Shown one piece after another: positions 35,604 through 43,697 of a stretch of 64,000 nt of DNA. Each line of letters begins with the position of its first letter. The stretch's first letter is position 1. The notes beneath the pieces were generated by a model. The model was not told where the DNA came from. It saw nothing but the letters and a program-made list of their open reading frames with translations, and did not search any database. Source of the stretch: Rossellomorea aquimaris. Lineage in GTDB: Bacteria > Bacillota > Bacilli > Bacillales > Fictibacillaceae. Location: positions 372,001 through 436,000 of the forward strand of contig JAIVLN010000002.1 in assembly GCA_020524245.1 (NCBI GenBank). The letters are read 5' to 3'. A program made the translations under genes and the position numbers.

Positions 35604-36263
35604 ATGTTCGCCAGGCCTGGTAATATGGAACAAAAAGAAACGTCTTCGACAGATCATACATTTGAAATGTACTGCAAGTTGAAACGCTATTGTCTTTTTC
35701 TCTCCAAAAATGTGTGGGACGGTGAAGATCTTGCACAAGAGGCGTTTTGTAAAGGAATGGATCATTACCATGAGAAGGATCTAACAACCGCTTTACTGAA
35801 AAAAATCGCCTATCACCTCTGGCTTGATCAGTTAAAAAAACGGAACCGCGAAACCGTCGGAACTTTCCCGGAGGAAGAGCGCGAAGAAGTTCAGGTTCAA
35901 AGAGACTTCATGGGACTGCTGTCCTCCCTGACAGCGAAGCAATCCGCCATTTTTACATTGAAGGAAGGTTTCCGTTTCCAGATCTCAGAAATCGCGGAAA
36001 TGTTCCAAATGACCGAGACAGCTGTGAAAGCGCTTCTTCACCGGGCGAGAAGAAGACTCGACCTTTTAACAGATGAAAAAGATTCGCAGGTGTTGAAGCC
36101 TGTTTCAGATGAAGATGACCACCTGGAATCAGCGATTTATGAAGCAATTCATTCTGAAGATCCTCAGGTGTTGATCGATCAAGTGAAGGTGTTGTTCCCA
36201 GTGGAGATTGCACCGATCCGGAAATCTTCCACTCCTTCAAGCTACCTCTCTATGGCAGCATAA
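35604..36263 (+). CDS. ECF-type RNA polymerase sigma factor
   Basis: A 219-residue sigma-70-family protein of ECF size. Region 2 runs from about residue 20 to 80 (DGEDLAQEAFCKGMDHYHE, then KKIAYHLWLDQLKKRNRE). Region 4 is LTAKQSAIFTLKEGFRFQISEIAEMF (split here: LTAKQSAIFTL, ISEIAEMFQM) with TAVKALLHRARRRL. A C-terminal extension of about 60 residues follows region 4. No anti-sigma gene is adjacent; instead a clpP paralogue follows after 18 bases. AAAGGAG precedes ATG. Target promoters unknown. Confidence 0.82.
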   Translation: MFARPGNMEQKETSSTDHTFEMYCKLKRYCLFLSKNVWDGEDLAQEAFCKGMDHYHEKDLTTALLKKIAYHLWLDQLKKRNRETVGTFPEEEREEVQVQRDFMGLLSSLTAKQSAIFTLKEGFRFQISEIAEMFQMTETAVKALLHRARRRLDLLTDEKDSQVLKPVSDEDDHLESAIYEAIHSEDPQVLIDQVKVLFPVEIAPIRKSSTPSSYLSMAA

Positions 36264-36281
36264 CTAGAAGGAGGACTCTAA

Positions 36282-36866
36282 ATGGCAACAATCCCTTATG
36301 TCATTGAACAATCCAATCACGGAGAACGCTCGTATGATATCTATTCAAGACTATTGAAAGACCGCATCATCATGGTCAGTGACGAAATCAACGATCAGAT
36401 GGCCAACAGCATTGTCGCACAGCTCCTATTCTTGGCTGCTGACGATCCTGACAAAGATATTTCCCTCTACATCAACAGTCCAGGTGGATCAACTTCCGCG
36501 GGCTTTGCGATATTCGATACGATGCAATACATCAAACCGGACATCAGTACAATCTGTACGGGAATGGCTGCATCATTCGGAGCGATGTTGTTGCTTGCAG
36601 GTACGAAAGGAAAGCGATATGCACTTCCGAATAGTGAAATCATGCTCCACCAGCCGTTAGGTGGGGCTCGCGGGCAAGCGACTGATATTGAAATTTCCGC
36701 GAAAAGGATCCTGAAATTACGGGAGCATTTGAATCACATTATTGCGGAACGTACCGGACAACCGGTGGAGAAAGTGTCTGGTGATACAGACCGCGACTAT
36801 TTCTTGAGTGCAGAGGAAGCGAAGGCATACGGGATCATCGATGATATTATCCGCTCTCCCCAATAA
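36282..36866 (+). CDS. clpP: ATP-dependent Clp protease proteolytic subunit, paralogue
   Basis: A 194-residue ClpP with an intact catalytic triad: Ser98 in [10 protein letters not shown], His123 in MLHQPLGG and Asp172 in DTDRDYF. The N-terminal axial loop region ([23 protein letters not shown]) is conserved. It forms the tetradecameric chamber that degrades substrates unfolded by ClpC or ClpX. Its position downstream of an ECF sigma gene, with a gap of 18 bases, is not the usual locus of the housekeeping clpP, so a second, conditionally expressed copy is likely. Whether it is the only clpP cannot be seen from the window. Confidence 0.9.
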   Translation: MATIPYVIEQSNHGERSYDIYSRLLKDRIIMVSDEINDQMANSIVAQLLFLAADDPDKDISLYINSPGGSTSAGFAIFDTMQYIKPDISTICTGMAASFGAMLLLAGTKGKRYALPNSEIMLHQPLGGARGQATDIEISAKRILKLREHLNHIIAERTGQPVEKVSGDTDRDYFLSAEEAKAYGIIDDIIRSPQ

Positions 36867-36868
36867 GT

Positions 36869-36911
36869 TGAGAAAAGCCTGTCATCCATTTGGACGTCAG
36901 GCTTTTCTCAT
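36869..36911. terminator. Bidirectional terminator between clpP and the DUF326 gene
   Basis: GAGAAAAGCCTG and CAGGCTTTTCTC form a 12-bp stem, extended by GTC/GAC pairs. It can serve both convergent genes. Confidence 0.85.
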
Positions 36912-36922
36912 TGTGGTGCGAT

Positions 36923-37249
36923 TTAGGAAATCTTTCTGCATTCCTCCGCACATTTGAAGCATGCTTCCGCACATTTCTGGCAGTGGTCGTGATCATGTTT
37001 TTTGCATTCGTTTCCACACGCTTCACAAATTTTCGCGCATACTGCAGCAAGTTCAGATGCAAACGGCGTGTTTCGAACTAAGGCTTGTTCTAAGTAGGAA
37101 CACATATCTGCACATTCCCGATCGAGACGGATGCAGTGAGCCATCATTTTAACATCGTCTTCCTGTAGGCATGCATCATAGCAATGGTTACAAGCTTCCA
37201 TACATTCGTGCAGAGCACTTACAACAGATTGATACTTTTCATGTGACAT
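36923..37249 (-). CDS. Cys-rich four-helix-bundle copper-binding protein (DUF326/YhjQ-like)
   Basis: A 108-residue protein with many Cys at helical spacing: HECMEACNHCYDACL, RECADMC, CAKICEACGNECKKH and CQKCAEACFKCAEEC. This matches the DUF326/YhjQ family, related to Csp copper storage proteins that bind Cu(I) inside a four-helix bundle. No signal peptide, so cytosolic. AAGGAGGCGGAACGAGAT precedes ATG. No copper exporter or CsoR is adjacent. Confidence 0.85.
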   Translation of the reverse strand: MSHEKYQSVVSALHECMEACNHCYDACLQEDDVKMMAHCIRLDRECADMCSYLEQALVRNTPFASELAAVCAKICEACGNECKKHDHDHCQKCAEACFKCAEECRKIS

Positions 37250-37392
37250 ATCTCGTTCCGCCTCCTTAAAGTTGTGTACATCTTGTGTTATTTCCTAAAA
37301 TTTTTACCACAAAACATGACAAGAGGAATTCCTAACAATACTTGCTAATTTTGATTCCATGTTACTAAGCGTTTGCATATGTACAACAAAAA
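37250..37392. other. Intergenic stretch
   Basis: About 140 AT-rich bases upstream of the DUF326 gene and downstream of the cold-shock gene. Probably contains the DUF326-gene promoter; no element could be placed with confidence. Confidence 0.4.
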
Positions 37393-37418
37393 ACAGGCCC
37401 CTCAATCGAGGAGCCTGT
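37393..37418 (-). terminator. Terminator of the cold-shock gene
   Basis: On the minus strand ACAGGCTCCTC and GAGGGGCCTGT pair, followed by TTTTTTG. Confidence 0.8.
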
Positions 37419-37435
37419 CTATTGGTTTAGTCAGA

Positions 37436-37636
37436 TTAAACTTTTTGTACGTTCGCAGCTTGTGGTCCGCGTTGTCCTTCTTCGATATCGAAAGAAACGT
37501 CTTGACCTTCTTCTAAAGTCTTGAATCCGTCACCTTGGATCGCAGAGAAGTGTACGAATACATCGTCAGCACCTTCACGCTCGATGAAACCAAAACCTTT
37601 TTCAGCATTGAACCATTTTACTTTACCTTGTTCCAT
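37436..37636 (-). CDS. csp: Cold-shock protein
   Basis: A 66-residue single cold-shock domain with both nucleic-acid-binding motifs: KGFGFIE (RNP1, about 13-19) and DVFVHFSAI (RNP2, about 25-33). It binds single-stranded RNA and DNA and acts as an RNA chaperone. AGGAGGCAACAAA precedes ATG. A leader of about 85 bases from the predicted promoter fits the long untranslated leaders of csp genes. Which Bacillus paralogue (CspB, C or D) it matches best cannot be settled by eye. Confidence 0.95.
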   Translation of the reverse strand: MEQGKVKWFNAEKGFGFIEREGADDVFVHFSAIQGDGFKTLEEGQDVSFDIEEGQRGPQAANVQKV

Positions 37637-37727
37637 TTTGTTGCCTCCTATTGCACATTAAGCACATTGTATTACTATTCTTGCTCTAATAAATAAAATA
37701 TCTATCCGAACAAAAATAATTACCTTT

Positions 37728-37756
37728 ATCGTACCAGTATGTCCACTTTTGGACAA
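37728..37756 (-). promoter_or_regulatory. Promoter of the cold-shock gene
   Basis: On the minus strand TTGTCC (37751-37756), 17 bases, TACGAT (37728-37733). The inverted repeat TGTCCA-N4-TGGACA (37740-37755) covers the -35 and part of the spacer and could be an operator or a cold-sensitive structure. Confidence 0.5.
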
Positions 37757-37888
37757 GAAAAACATTCTGACAAATTTCTTGTCGAAAGTTTATATTTCTA
37801 CAAAGTCGTTTGTAAATTTTCAATAATTTGAGCCATTGGTCTCTATACTGACCTTTTTCTTATGTTAGAGATGATGAAAGTCTTGTCA

Positions 37889-38365
37889 TTATTGGATCTT
37901 CATTTCCATTCTACGCACTTGTGTCGTCATGCCCATCGCTTCATAAAAACGGATGGCATCCTGGTTGAACTCCCAGACCCCAAGCTCCAGGCTGTCTGCT
38001 CCCATTTCTTTCGCAGCTTCTACTGCTTTTTCAAACAGTAGCTTGCCGAGCCCTATTCCTTGGTGAGCCTGAGAAATCCCTATGTCCTCGATGAAAAGCT
38101 GCTTTTGTTTAACATGCGTGGATCGGTCAGGCGACTCTTTTAGTCTGAGAAAAAGGAACCCCTTAACCTCTCCCTCTTTTTCCATAATAAAGACTCTCCC
38201 CGTCTCTTCTTCTACCATACTCCTGAAGTAGTTTTCTTCAAGAGAACGATCGACTGGTTTATATTTATCTGGTCGACCTCGCACATGAAAGTCATGGACT
38301 TCTTTATGGATGGATTTAAGTTTTTCATAATCTGCAAGATTTCCTTCTCGGATGGAATACGCCAT
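37889..38365 (-). CDS. GNAT-family N-acetyltransferase
   Basis: A 158-residue acetyltransferase with the acetyl-CoA loop QAHQGIGLGKLLFEKAVE (motif QGIGLG) and the C-terminal LELGVWEFNQDAIRFYEAMG. The start is ATG 38365, seven bases after TAGGAGG. It follows a TIMP-like gene by 11 bases on the same strand. Substrate unknown. Confidence 0.83.
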   Translation of the reverse strand: MAYSIREGNLADYEKLKSIHKEVHDFHVRGRPDKYKPVDRSLEENYFRSMVEEETGRVFIMEKEGEVKGFLFLRLKESPDRSTHVKQKQLFIEDIGISQAHQGIGLGKLLFEKAVEAAKEMGADSLELGVWEFNQDAIRFYEAMGMTTQVRRMEMKIQ

Positions 38366-38376
38366 TTCATTGCCTC

Positions 38377-38937
38377 CTACTTGATGAACCTCCACAAAAT
38401 GAGTCCGGTGAACATTGAGAAGATTGCCCAGACTCCCGCATACGTCCCTATTTCTTCTAATGGAGCACTTTTGGGTGGCATTTTCCCTTCACCAGGTGGA
38501 AGGATCACTTTAGAGTGAATCGGGTTGGCATTCTTTTCGTTCAGGTTGCTCGTCAGATCACAGACGGTCGTCGTTAATGCTGTGGTGTTCGTGTACATAT
38601 TGGACTCTGAAGCGTAAACGATATAATCCTTCCCGACTTCAAAATTGAAACCGCAATCTCCTGAGCCAATACCTGTTATGACAAATGTCTTTGCCTTGTT
38701 CTGACCTTTCCACGTTTTCTCAACATCAAAATAGACCTTCTTCGGACTGTAGAGGCCCATGCCGACCTTTTTTATTTTGGTCACTGTTCCGGTAAAGACC
38801 GCGTCGGATTGCTCCATCTCTTGTTCGACCGATTGCGGAACGAGACACGAACATGCATGTGTTGAAGAAGGGTTCCACGTAAGAAAGGTCATGAACAATA
38901 TACTTAAAAGAATCCCAATACGTAGCGTTTTAACCAT
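38377..38937 (-). CDS. Secreted TIMP/netrin-like protein with C-terminal anchor
   Basis: A 186-residue exported protein. The N terminus is a signal peptide ending near THACSC, and the mature protein opens with CSCLVPQSVEQEMEQSDAVFTGTV, which matches the TIMP-like/netrin module in Bacillus proteins. Further Cys in GDCGF and TTVCDL probably pair with those two. A hydrophobic helix near the C terminus (GVWAIFSMFTGLILWRF) would anchor it in the membrane. The start is probably ATG 38937; a GTG three codons upstream is possible. Function unknown. Confidence 0.7.
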   Translation of the reverse strand: MVKTLRIGILLSILFMTFLTWNPSSTHACSCLVPQSVEQEMEQSDAVFTGTVTKIKKVGMGLYSPKKVYFDVEKTWKGQNKAKTFVITGIGSGDCGFNFEVGKDYIVYASESNMYTNTTALTTTVCDLTSNLNEKNANPIHSKVILPPGEGKMPPKSAPLEEIGTYAGVWAIFSMFTGLILWRFIK

Positions 38938-39053
38938 AACCACCACACCCCACTCTGTTTTAATTTTCCATTCAGGTATTGAAGATTCCTTTAAAAGGTG
39001 TAAAATTACACTAAATATATTATTTTTACCATTATTAACGAAAGGAGAATCAT

Positions 39054-40484
39054 ATGAAAAAGGATTTGATCCTTATTATTTGTATCGGCCTGTATGTCAC
39101 CATATTTGCTTACTCTCTGCATAACCCGACCAACAGCTCATCAAATCAATATATGACAGATGTATCTAAGCTTATGCCGGTTAAAGTCGAACGGATCGTG
39201 AAAGGTTCAGAGATTGAAAGTATCCGTCAAGCCCTTAGAGAGGCAGAAGAGAAAGATCTCAAAGTGTCTATCGCCGGGAAACGTCACAGCATGGGCGGTC
39301 ACACGTATTATCATGATTCGGTTGTCATCGACATGACCGGATTTAACGATATTCTAGACTTTGATAAAAAGAAGAAGACGATCAAGGTCCAGAGCGGTGC
39401 GACCTGGGAGGATATCCAGCAGTACATAAACCCCTATGGATTAGCGGTTCAGGTCATGCAATCACAAAACATTTTTACAGTCGGAGGCTCTATCAGTGTT
39501 AATGCGCATGGAAGGGATATCCGCAAAGGTTCGTTGATCAGCACGGTTCGTTCCTTCCGCCTTCTGACAGCAGATGGACGAATTTTGAATGTCAATAGAG
39601 ATGAAAATCGAGAGCTGTTTTACCTGGCTCTCGGCGGCTACGGGTTGTTCGGTGTCATATTGGATGTCGAGCTTCAACTGACGGAAGATGAACTTTACGA
39701 GATGAGGACGGAAACGCTTGATTACAAGGACTATTCGGCGTATTTCAAGACCGAAGTACAGGGCAATCCAGATGCACAACTCCACCTGGCACGGATCTCG
39801 ACTGCTCCAGACTCCCTTTTAACGGAGATGTATGTGACGGATTATATGCACGCGAACGGGACACTTAGCGACCATAATACGTTGAAAAAGGAGCAACTGA
39901 CGGGTATCACGAAGTTCGCACTCGGCGTGGCACGTGATTTTGATTGGGGAAAAAATTCATTCTGGTCGTTGCAGAAGGAGTATTTTGAACAGGTGGATGG
40001 CGACTTGATTACCCGAAACAATGCGATGCGTGGTGAGTCGAAGTTTTTGGAGTATGAAGCAGAGAATGACACTGACGTCCTACAGGAATATTTCGTACCG
40101 GTGGATGGGTTCGCTGATTACATCGACGACCTTAGGGATGTGCTTTCTGAAGAGGACTTGAACCTGCTTAATATCACCGTCCGGTACGTCAACCATGAGG
40201 AAGGACCAGTCTTGTCCTATTCAGATGAAGAGTTGTTTGCACTCGTCCTGTTGATCAACCAAGGGTTATCTGAACAGGAACAGAAAAAGACAGAGCGGAT
40301 CGTTCGTAAGATGGTCGATGTGACACTCGATCACGGCGGGAGTTATTATTTACCGTACATGTCCTATCCGACCCGGGAGCAGCTTCACCGAGCCTATCCT
40401 CGTGCGGATGAATTTTTCAGTAAGAAGCTGGAGTATGATCCGGAGGAGCGCTTCACCAACTTTTTCTACGAGGAGTATAAGTGA
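39054..40484 (+). CDS. FAD-linked oxidoreductase (FAD_binding_4 type)
   Basis: A 476-residue protein with an N-terminal hydrophobic helix (LILIICIGLYVTIFAYSL), probably a membrane anchor or uncleaved signal. A vanillyl-alcohol-oxidase-type FAD domain follows: KVSIAGKRHSMGGH (about 75-88), IKVQSGATWEDIQ and FTVGGSISVNAHGRDIRKGS. The C-terminal part fits aldonolactone or sugar-alcohol oxidases of this superfamily. Substrate not predictable. It forms an operon with a half-size MFS gene and a hydrolase. Confidence 0.78.
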   Translation: MKKDLILIICIGLYVTIFAYSLHNPTNSSSNQYMTDVSKLMPVKVERIVKGSEIESIRQALREAEEKDLKVSIAGKRHSMGGHTYYHDSVVIDMTGFNDILDFDKKKKTIKVQSGATWEDIQQYINPYGLAVQVMQSQNIFTVGGSISVNAHGRDIRKGSLISTVRSFRLLTADGRILNVNRDENRELFYLALGGYGLFGVILDVELQLTEDELYEMRTETLDYKDYSAYFKTEVQGNPDAQLHLARISTAPDSLLTEMYVTDYMHANGTLSDHNTLKKEQLTGITKFALGVARDFDWGKNSFWSLQKEYFEQVDGDLITRNNAMRGESKFLEYEAENDTDVLQEYFVPVDGFADYIDDLRDVLSEEDLNLLNITVRYVNHEEGPVLSYSDEELFALVLLINQGLSEQEQKKTERIVRKMVDVTLDHGGSYYLPYMSYPTREQLHRAYPRADEFFSKKLEYDPEERFTNFFYEEYK

Positions 40485-41068
40485 TGAATGCATTGAAACT
40501 GAAAGGTCTTATCATTTCACAGAGCAGCGTCTTTTTTGCGAGCAGCCTCATCTTTCCTTTTTACATCCTGTTCATTAAAAATGTCGGCTCGAGCTTCACC
40601 CAATTTGGGCTGTCCTACGGGCTGTTCGGTCTCAGCTCTGCCTTGCTCCACCCTGTGATCGGTCGGCTTTCCTCTAAAGTGGACCACCGGCTCTTCCTAG
40701 TCGTTCATGCCTGGGGGATGGCCGGGTTGTTACTCGTTTTACCGCATGTGACGAGCATTGCTCAAGTGTACGTCATCCAGCTCTTACTCGGAATGTTCGG
40801 TGCATTGCAAAAGCACGGAGAGAAGATCATGGTGGCGGAATTTTCCGATGGAGCAGATCGCGGAGTGAAGATTGGGCGCTATCATTTCTGGACATCGATT
40901 TTCTCCGCCTTTGCCATCATCGCAGGCGGATTTCTGGCAGATTACCTGACGATTCACTTCATCTTCTATTTAAGTTCTGTCCTTTATTTTGTCAGCGGTC
41001 TTATGGTCAGTCCGTTATGGAAAAAGGAATCGCGGGAGTTTGCGAGAAGTAATTTGGCAGAAAGATAA
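40484..41068 (+). CDS. Half-size MFS-like membrane protein
   Basis: A 194-residue protein with about six hydrophobic segments. It has the MFS motif-A-like loop PVIGRLSSKVDHR and the sequence GALQKHGEKIMVAEFSDGADRG between helices 4 and 5 (in short blocks). It corresponds to one half of a normal 12-helix transporter. The start ATG overlaps the upstream stop by one base and has GAGGAG eight bases before it, so it is translated as it stands. It could work as a dimer or be a truncated relic. Confidence 0.65.
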   Translation: MNALKLKGLIISQSSVFFASSLIFPFYILFIKNVGSSFTQFGLSYGLFGLSSALLHPVIGRLSSKVDHRLFLVVHAWGMAGLLLVLPHVTSIAQVYVIQLLLGMFGALQKHGEKIMVAEFSDGADRGVKIGRYHFWTSIFSAFAIIAGGFLADYLTIHFIFYLSSVLYFVSGLMVSPLWKKESREFARSNLAER

Positions 41069-41083
41069 AATGAGGTGTTGTCA

Positions 41084-41995
41084 TTGAATGGAAAATTAAT
41101 GAATATCCGCGGGAAAGACATTTACGTCGAAACCTACGGATCAAAAGAGAACCCTGCTCTTCTTTACTTGCATGGGGGACCTGGAGAGAGCTGCTACGAT
41201 TTCTCCGCTCACCAACCGGAGAGATTGCAGGACGATTTTTACCTGATTGCCATTGATCAGCGGGGCGTTTGCCGTTCCGCGTTAATTGAAGAAGATGAGG
41301 CATTCGGATTTCAGGATCTCGTTGATGATTGTGAAGCGTTAAGAGAAGCTCTCGGCATCGAGAAGTGGTCTTTGATCGGGCACTCGGTCGGAGGCTATCT
41401 AGCGCTTTCGTATGTGAACCAGTATCCCAAGTCGGTTGAACGGGTTATTTTTGAATGTCCGACGTTCGATTTCAAGCTGACTTCCAAGTTCTTATTGAAG
41501 AAAACCGCTCGACTGCTCAATAAATATGGGAAGCCGGAGTCCGCAAAGAAAGCGTTGGAACTGATTGAGCAGGATCTTTCACCGCGGGACTTTGTAGAAT
41601 CCTACCTGCCGTTAAGTGATGAACTCGGCGAAAAGCGGATGGAAATCTACACGTATAACTTCAATAACCCGACGGACTACTGGGCGGGCTATACAGAAGA
41701 GGAAGTCGATGAGCTGTATGACCGTTCCGAAGTGCATTACAATCGTTTGCGAGAAGAGGGGAAAATCTTTGAAAACCTTCTTCCGACTTTGAAAAAAGTG
41801 AAAAGACCGATGCTGTTGATGACAGCTGAACACGATGCAGTCACCTGTGAGCATCATGTCGCTGCCTTCGAGAAGGATGCCGAGTTCGGTGAGATCATCC
41901 ATTTTAAGGAATGCGGCCATACACCACATTATGAAGCAGCTGACCGGTTTGCTGATGTTGTGAAAGAGTTCTTGTTGGCGGCGAAGACGTTGTAG
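41084..41995 (+). CDS. Alpha/beta hydrolase, proline iminopeptidase-like
   Basis: A 303-residue serine hydrolase. HGGPG at residues 30-34 forms the oxyanion hole and is typical of the prolyl iminopeptidase group; DQRG follows at 58-61, and the nucleophile is Ser101 in GHSVGG. The acid lies in TAEHDAVTC and the His in ECGHTPHYE near the C terminus. The start is TTG 41084, about seven bases after GAGGTG. Last gene of a three-gene operon. Peptide or amide hydrolysis is likely; the substrate is not. Confidence 0.8.
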   Translation: MNGKLMNIRGKDIYVETYGSKENPALLYLHGGPGESCYDFSAHQPERLQDDFYLIAIDQRGVCRSALIEEDEAFGFQDLVDDCEALREALGIEKWSLIGHSVGGYLALSYVNQYPKSVERVIFECPTFDFKLTSKFLLKKTARLLNKYGKPESAKKALELIEQDLSPRDFVESYLPLSDELGEKRMEIYTYNFNNPTDYWAGYTEEEVDELYDRSEVHYNRLREEGKIFENLLPTLKKVKRPMLLMTAEHDAVTCEHHVAAFEKDAEFGEIIHFKECGHTPHYEAADRFADVVKEFLLAAKTL

Positions 41996-42070
41996 TTTAC
42001 GGATTCGGGTCGCGATATCGCTGAAAATTGGTTTTTGCACCCCGCAACAGGTCTCATCATCCTTAAAAAG

Positions 42071-42097
42071 AGGGAACTTCCCACCGGAAGTTCCCTT
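42071..42097. terminator. Bidirectional terminator
   Basis: AGGGAACTTCC and GGAAGTTCCCT pair around CACC, between two convergent genes. Confidence 0.85.
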
Positions 42098-42104
42098 CAT
42101 TATT

Positions 42105-42896
42105 TTATAGAGCCTTGATCATTCCACCGTCGATTAGCAGGGATTGCCCTGTGATGTAGGTGTTCGCTCCTGAGCCGAGGAATACGACCATCTTCGCAAA
42201 CTCTTCAGGTGTTCCGTACCGTTGAAGTGGGATTTTTTTCGCCATATTGTCCACGTGCTCCTCGTATGGTATTCCGAGTTTCCCGGCACGGATCTCATCA
42301 AGTTCGGCTACACGATCGGTGGCGATTCGTCCTGGTCCGATCGTATTGACGAGAATTTGATACTCTGCCAGCTCCTGAGACAGACTCTTCGCCAACCCGA
42401 CAATCCCAGCTCGGAATGTATTGGATAGAATCAAATTATCCAACGGCTGCTTAATTGAGGATGAGGCGAAATTGACAATTCTACCACTCTGTTGCTTTTG
42501 CATATGTGGGATGACTTTCCTCGTCAATCTGACGAAACTCAACAGGTTCAATTCAAACGCCTTCTGCCAGTCTTCATCCTGCATATCCTCAAAGCGTCCT
42601 GCCGGAGGTCCCCCCGCATTGTTGATCAGCACATCCACCGTCCCATTCCGCTCCACCGCATAGTCCACCAAGTGGTCAATCTGCTCCGGTTGCGTTATAT
42701 CACAAATCACAAAATCTACATTCTCGTTTCGAGATTCTTTAACAATCTCTTCCTTAGCTTGCTGCAGCTGTTCTTCGTTCCGGCTTGCAATCAGAACGTG
42801 TGCACCTTCTTTCGCGAACTCCATTGCGGTCGCTTTTCCTAAGCCTTTACTGCCTGCCGTTACGATAACACTTTTACCTTTCAGATGTAAGTCCAT
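42105..42896 (-). CDS. Short-chain dehydrogenase/reductase with atypical active site
   Basis: A 263-residue Rossmann-fold SDR with the cofactor motif TAGSKGLG (13-20), NNAGG (92-96) and the serine stretch FASSS (143-147). Thirteen residues after Ser145, where YxxxK is expected, the sequence is SNTFR, so the catalytic Tyr and Lys are replaced by Ser158 and Arg162. The C-terminal ITGQSLLIDGG is standard. It either uses a modified mechanism or has a non-catalytic role. It follows a truncated fumarylacetoacetase-type fragment on the same strand. Confidence 0.8.
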   Translation of the reverse strand: MDLHLKGKSVIVTAGSKGLGKATAMEFAKEGAHVLIASRNEEQLQQAKEEIVKESRNENVDFVICDITQPEQIDHLVDYAVERNGTVDVLINNAGGPPAGRFEDMQDEDWQKAFELNLLSFVRLTRKVIPHMQKQQSGRIVNFASSSIKQPLDNLILSNTFRAGIVGLAKSLSQELAEYQILVNTIGPGRIATDRVAELDEIRAGKLGIPYEEHVDNMAKKIPLQRYGTPEEFAKMVVFLGSGANTYITGQSLLIDGGMIKAL

Positions 42897-42941
42897 CTAT
42901 CTCCTCTCCCTTTCTTGTCTTCAAATCTCGGATCGAAGGTC

Positions 42942-43076
42942 CTATTCTTCACTTGATTGAATCGATACACACTGCCATTGATAACGGGCGTGACGTGACC
43001 TGTAAACAATCGCACGTTCGTCATTGATGATTGCCGCGCTTTCCACCTCTCTAATACGCACAGTCGCTAACCGCAC
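42942..43076 (-). pseudogene. N-terminal remnant of a fumarylacetoacetate hydrolase-family gene
   Basis: A 44-residue frame from GTG 43076 (GGAGGAGGGA upstream) beginning MRLATVRIREVESAAIINDE. This resembles the N terminus of FAH-family hydrolases. Similarity ends after about 25 residues and a TAG follows, so more than 250 residues are missing. The intact ribosome binding site indicates a fairly recent internal deletion. The SDR gene downstream may once have been its operon partner. Confidence 0.4.
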
Positions 43077-43221
43077 ATCAATCCCTCCTCCTCCAAACCT
43101 TACCCTTTTCTAACGGGCTGAAATCGTTGAATGAGAACAACTAAATTAATGAAGGATTCAATACTGTTATGTCAAATATATACGTGAGAATTAATTCGTC
43201 ATAATTTTTAGGAGGAAAAAG

Positions 43222-43539
43222 ATGTCCCATACAATTTTGATTTCTGGATGTGCACGCTTACCAAACAGCATGGTTTTGAACGACTTAAATCAGTCCGTTA
43301 CTGTTACTTTAGAAGTAGATAAATTGTATGGTGTCATAGTCTGGGCTGACTGTACACTCGACACCAAACATGCCCAAAACTATTTAGGAAAGCTGATTAA
43401 GGGCTTAAGTATGCGTGATGGATTAACTACAATTAACAAGGAAATAGAGAATCACTATTACGGAAAGACGCAATCTGTATTGTTAGCAGCAGTGCTCGAT
43501 GCTTATAAGCAATATAAAACCCCGCATGTCATCAAATAG
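43222..43539 (+). CDS. DUF3870 domain protein
   Basis: A 105-residue protein matching the DUF3870 pattern: ISGCARLPNSM at the N terminus, VDKLYGVIVWADCTLDT in the middle, and YYGKTQSVLLAAVLDAYKQYKT at the end. The domain is uncharacterised. TAGGAGGAAAAAG precedes ATG. It stands alone with a terminator. Confidence 0.78.
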   Translation: MSHTILISGCARLPNSMVLNDLNQSVTVTLEVDKLYGVIVWADCTLDTKHAQNYLGKLIKGLSMRDGLTTINKEIENHYYGKTQSVLLAAVLDAYKQYKTPHVIK

Positions 43540-43556
43540 AATGTATTGATGTAAAG

Positions 43557-43580
43557 ACCCATTCTCGTGAATGGGTTTTT
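43557..43580 (+). terminator. Terminator after the DUF3870 gene
   Basis: ACCCATTC and GAATGGGT pair around TCGT, followed by TTTTATTTTT. Confidence 0.85.
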
Positions 43581-43697
43581 ATTTTTGGTGTGATCATCGG
43601 GCTTTTCCTGCTTCATATCATTTAAAAACAGCCCTTCTCTCATAAACTCCTTCTTTTTGGTTATACCAAGCATAGTGATGAAAATGAGGGATGATCT

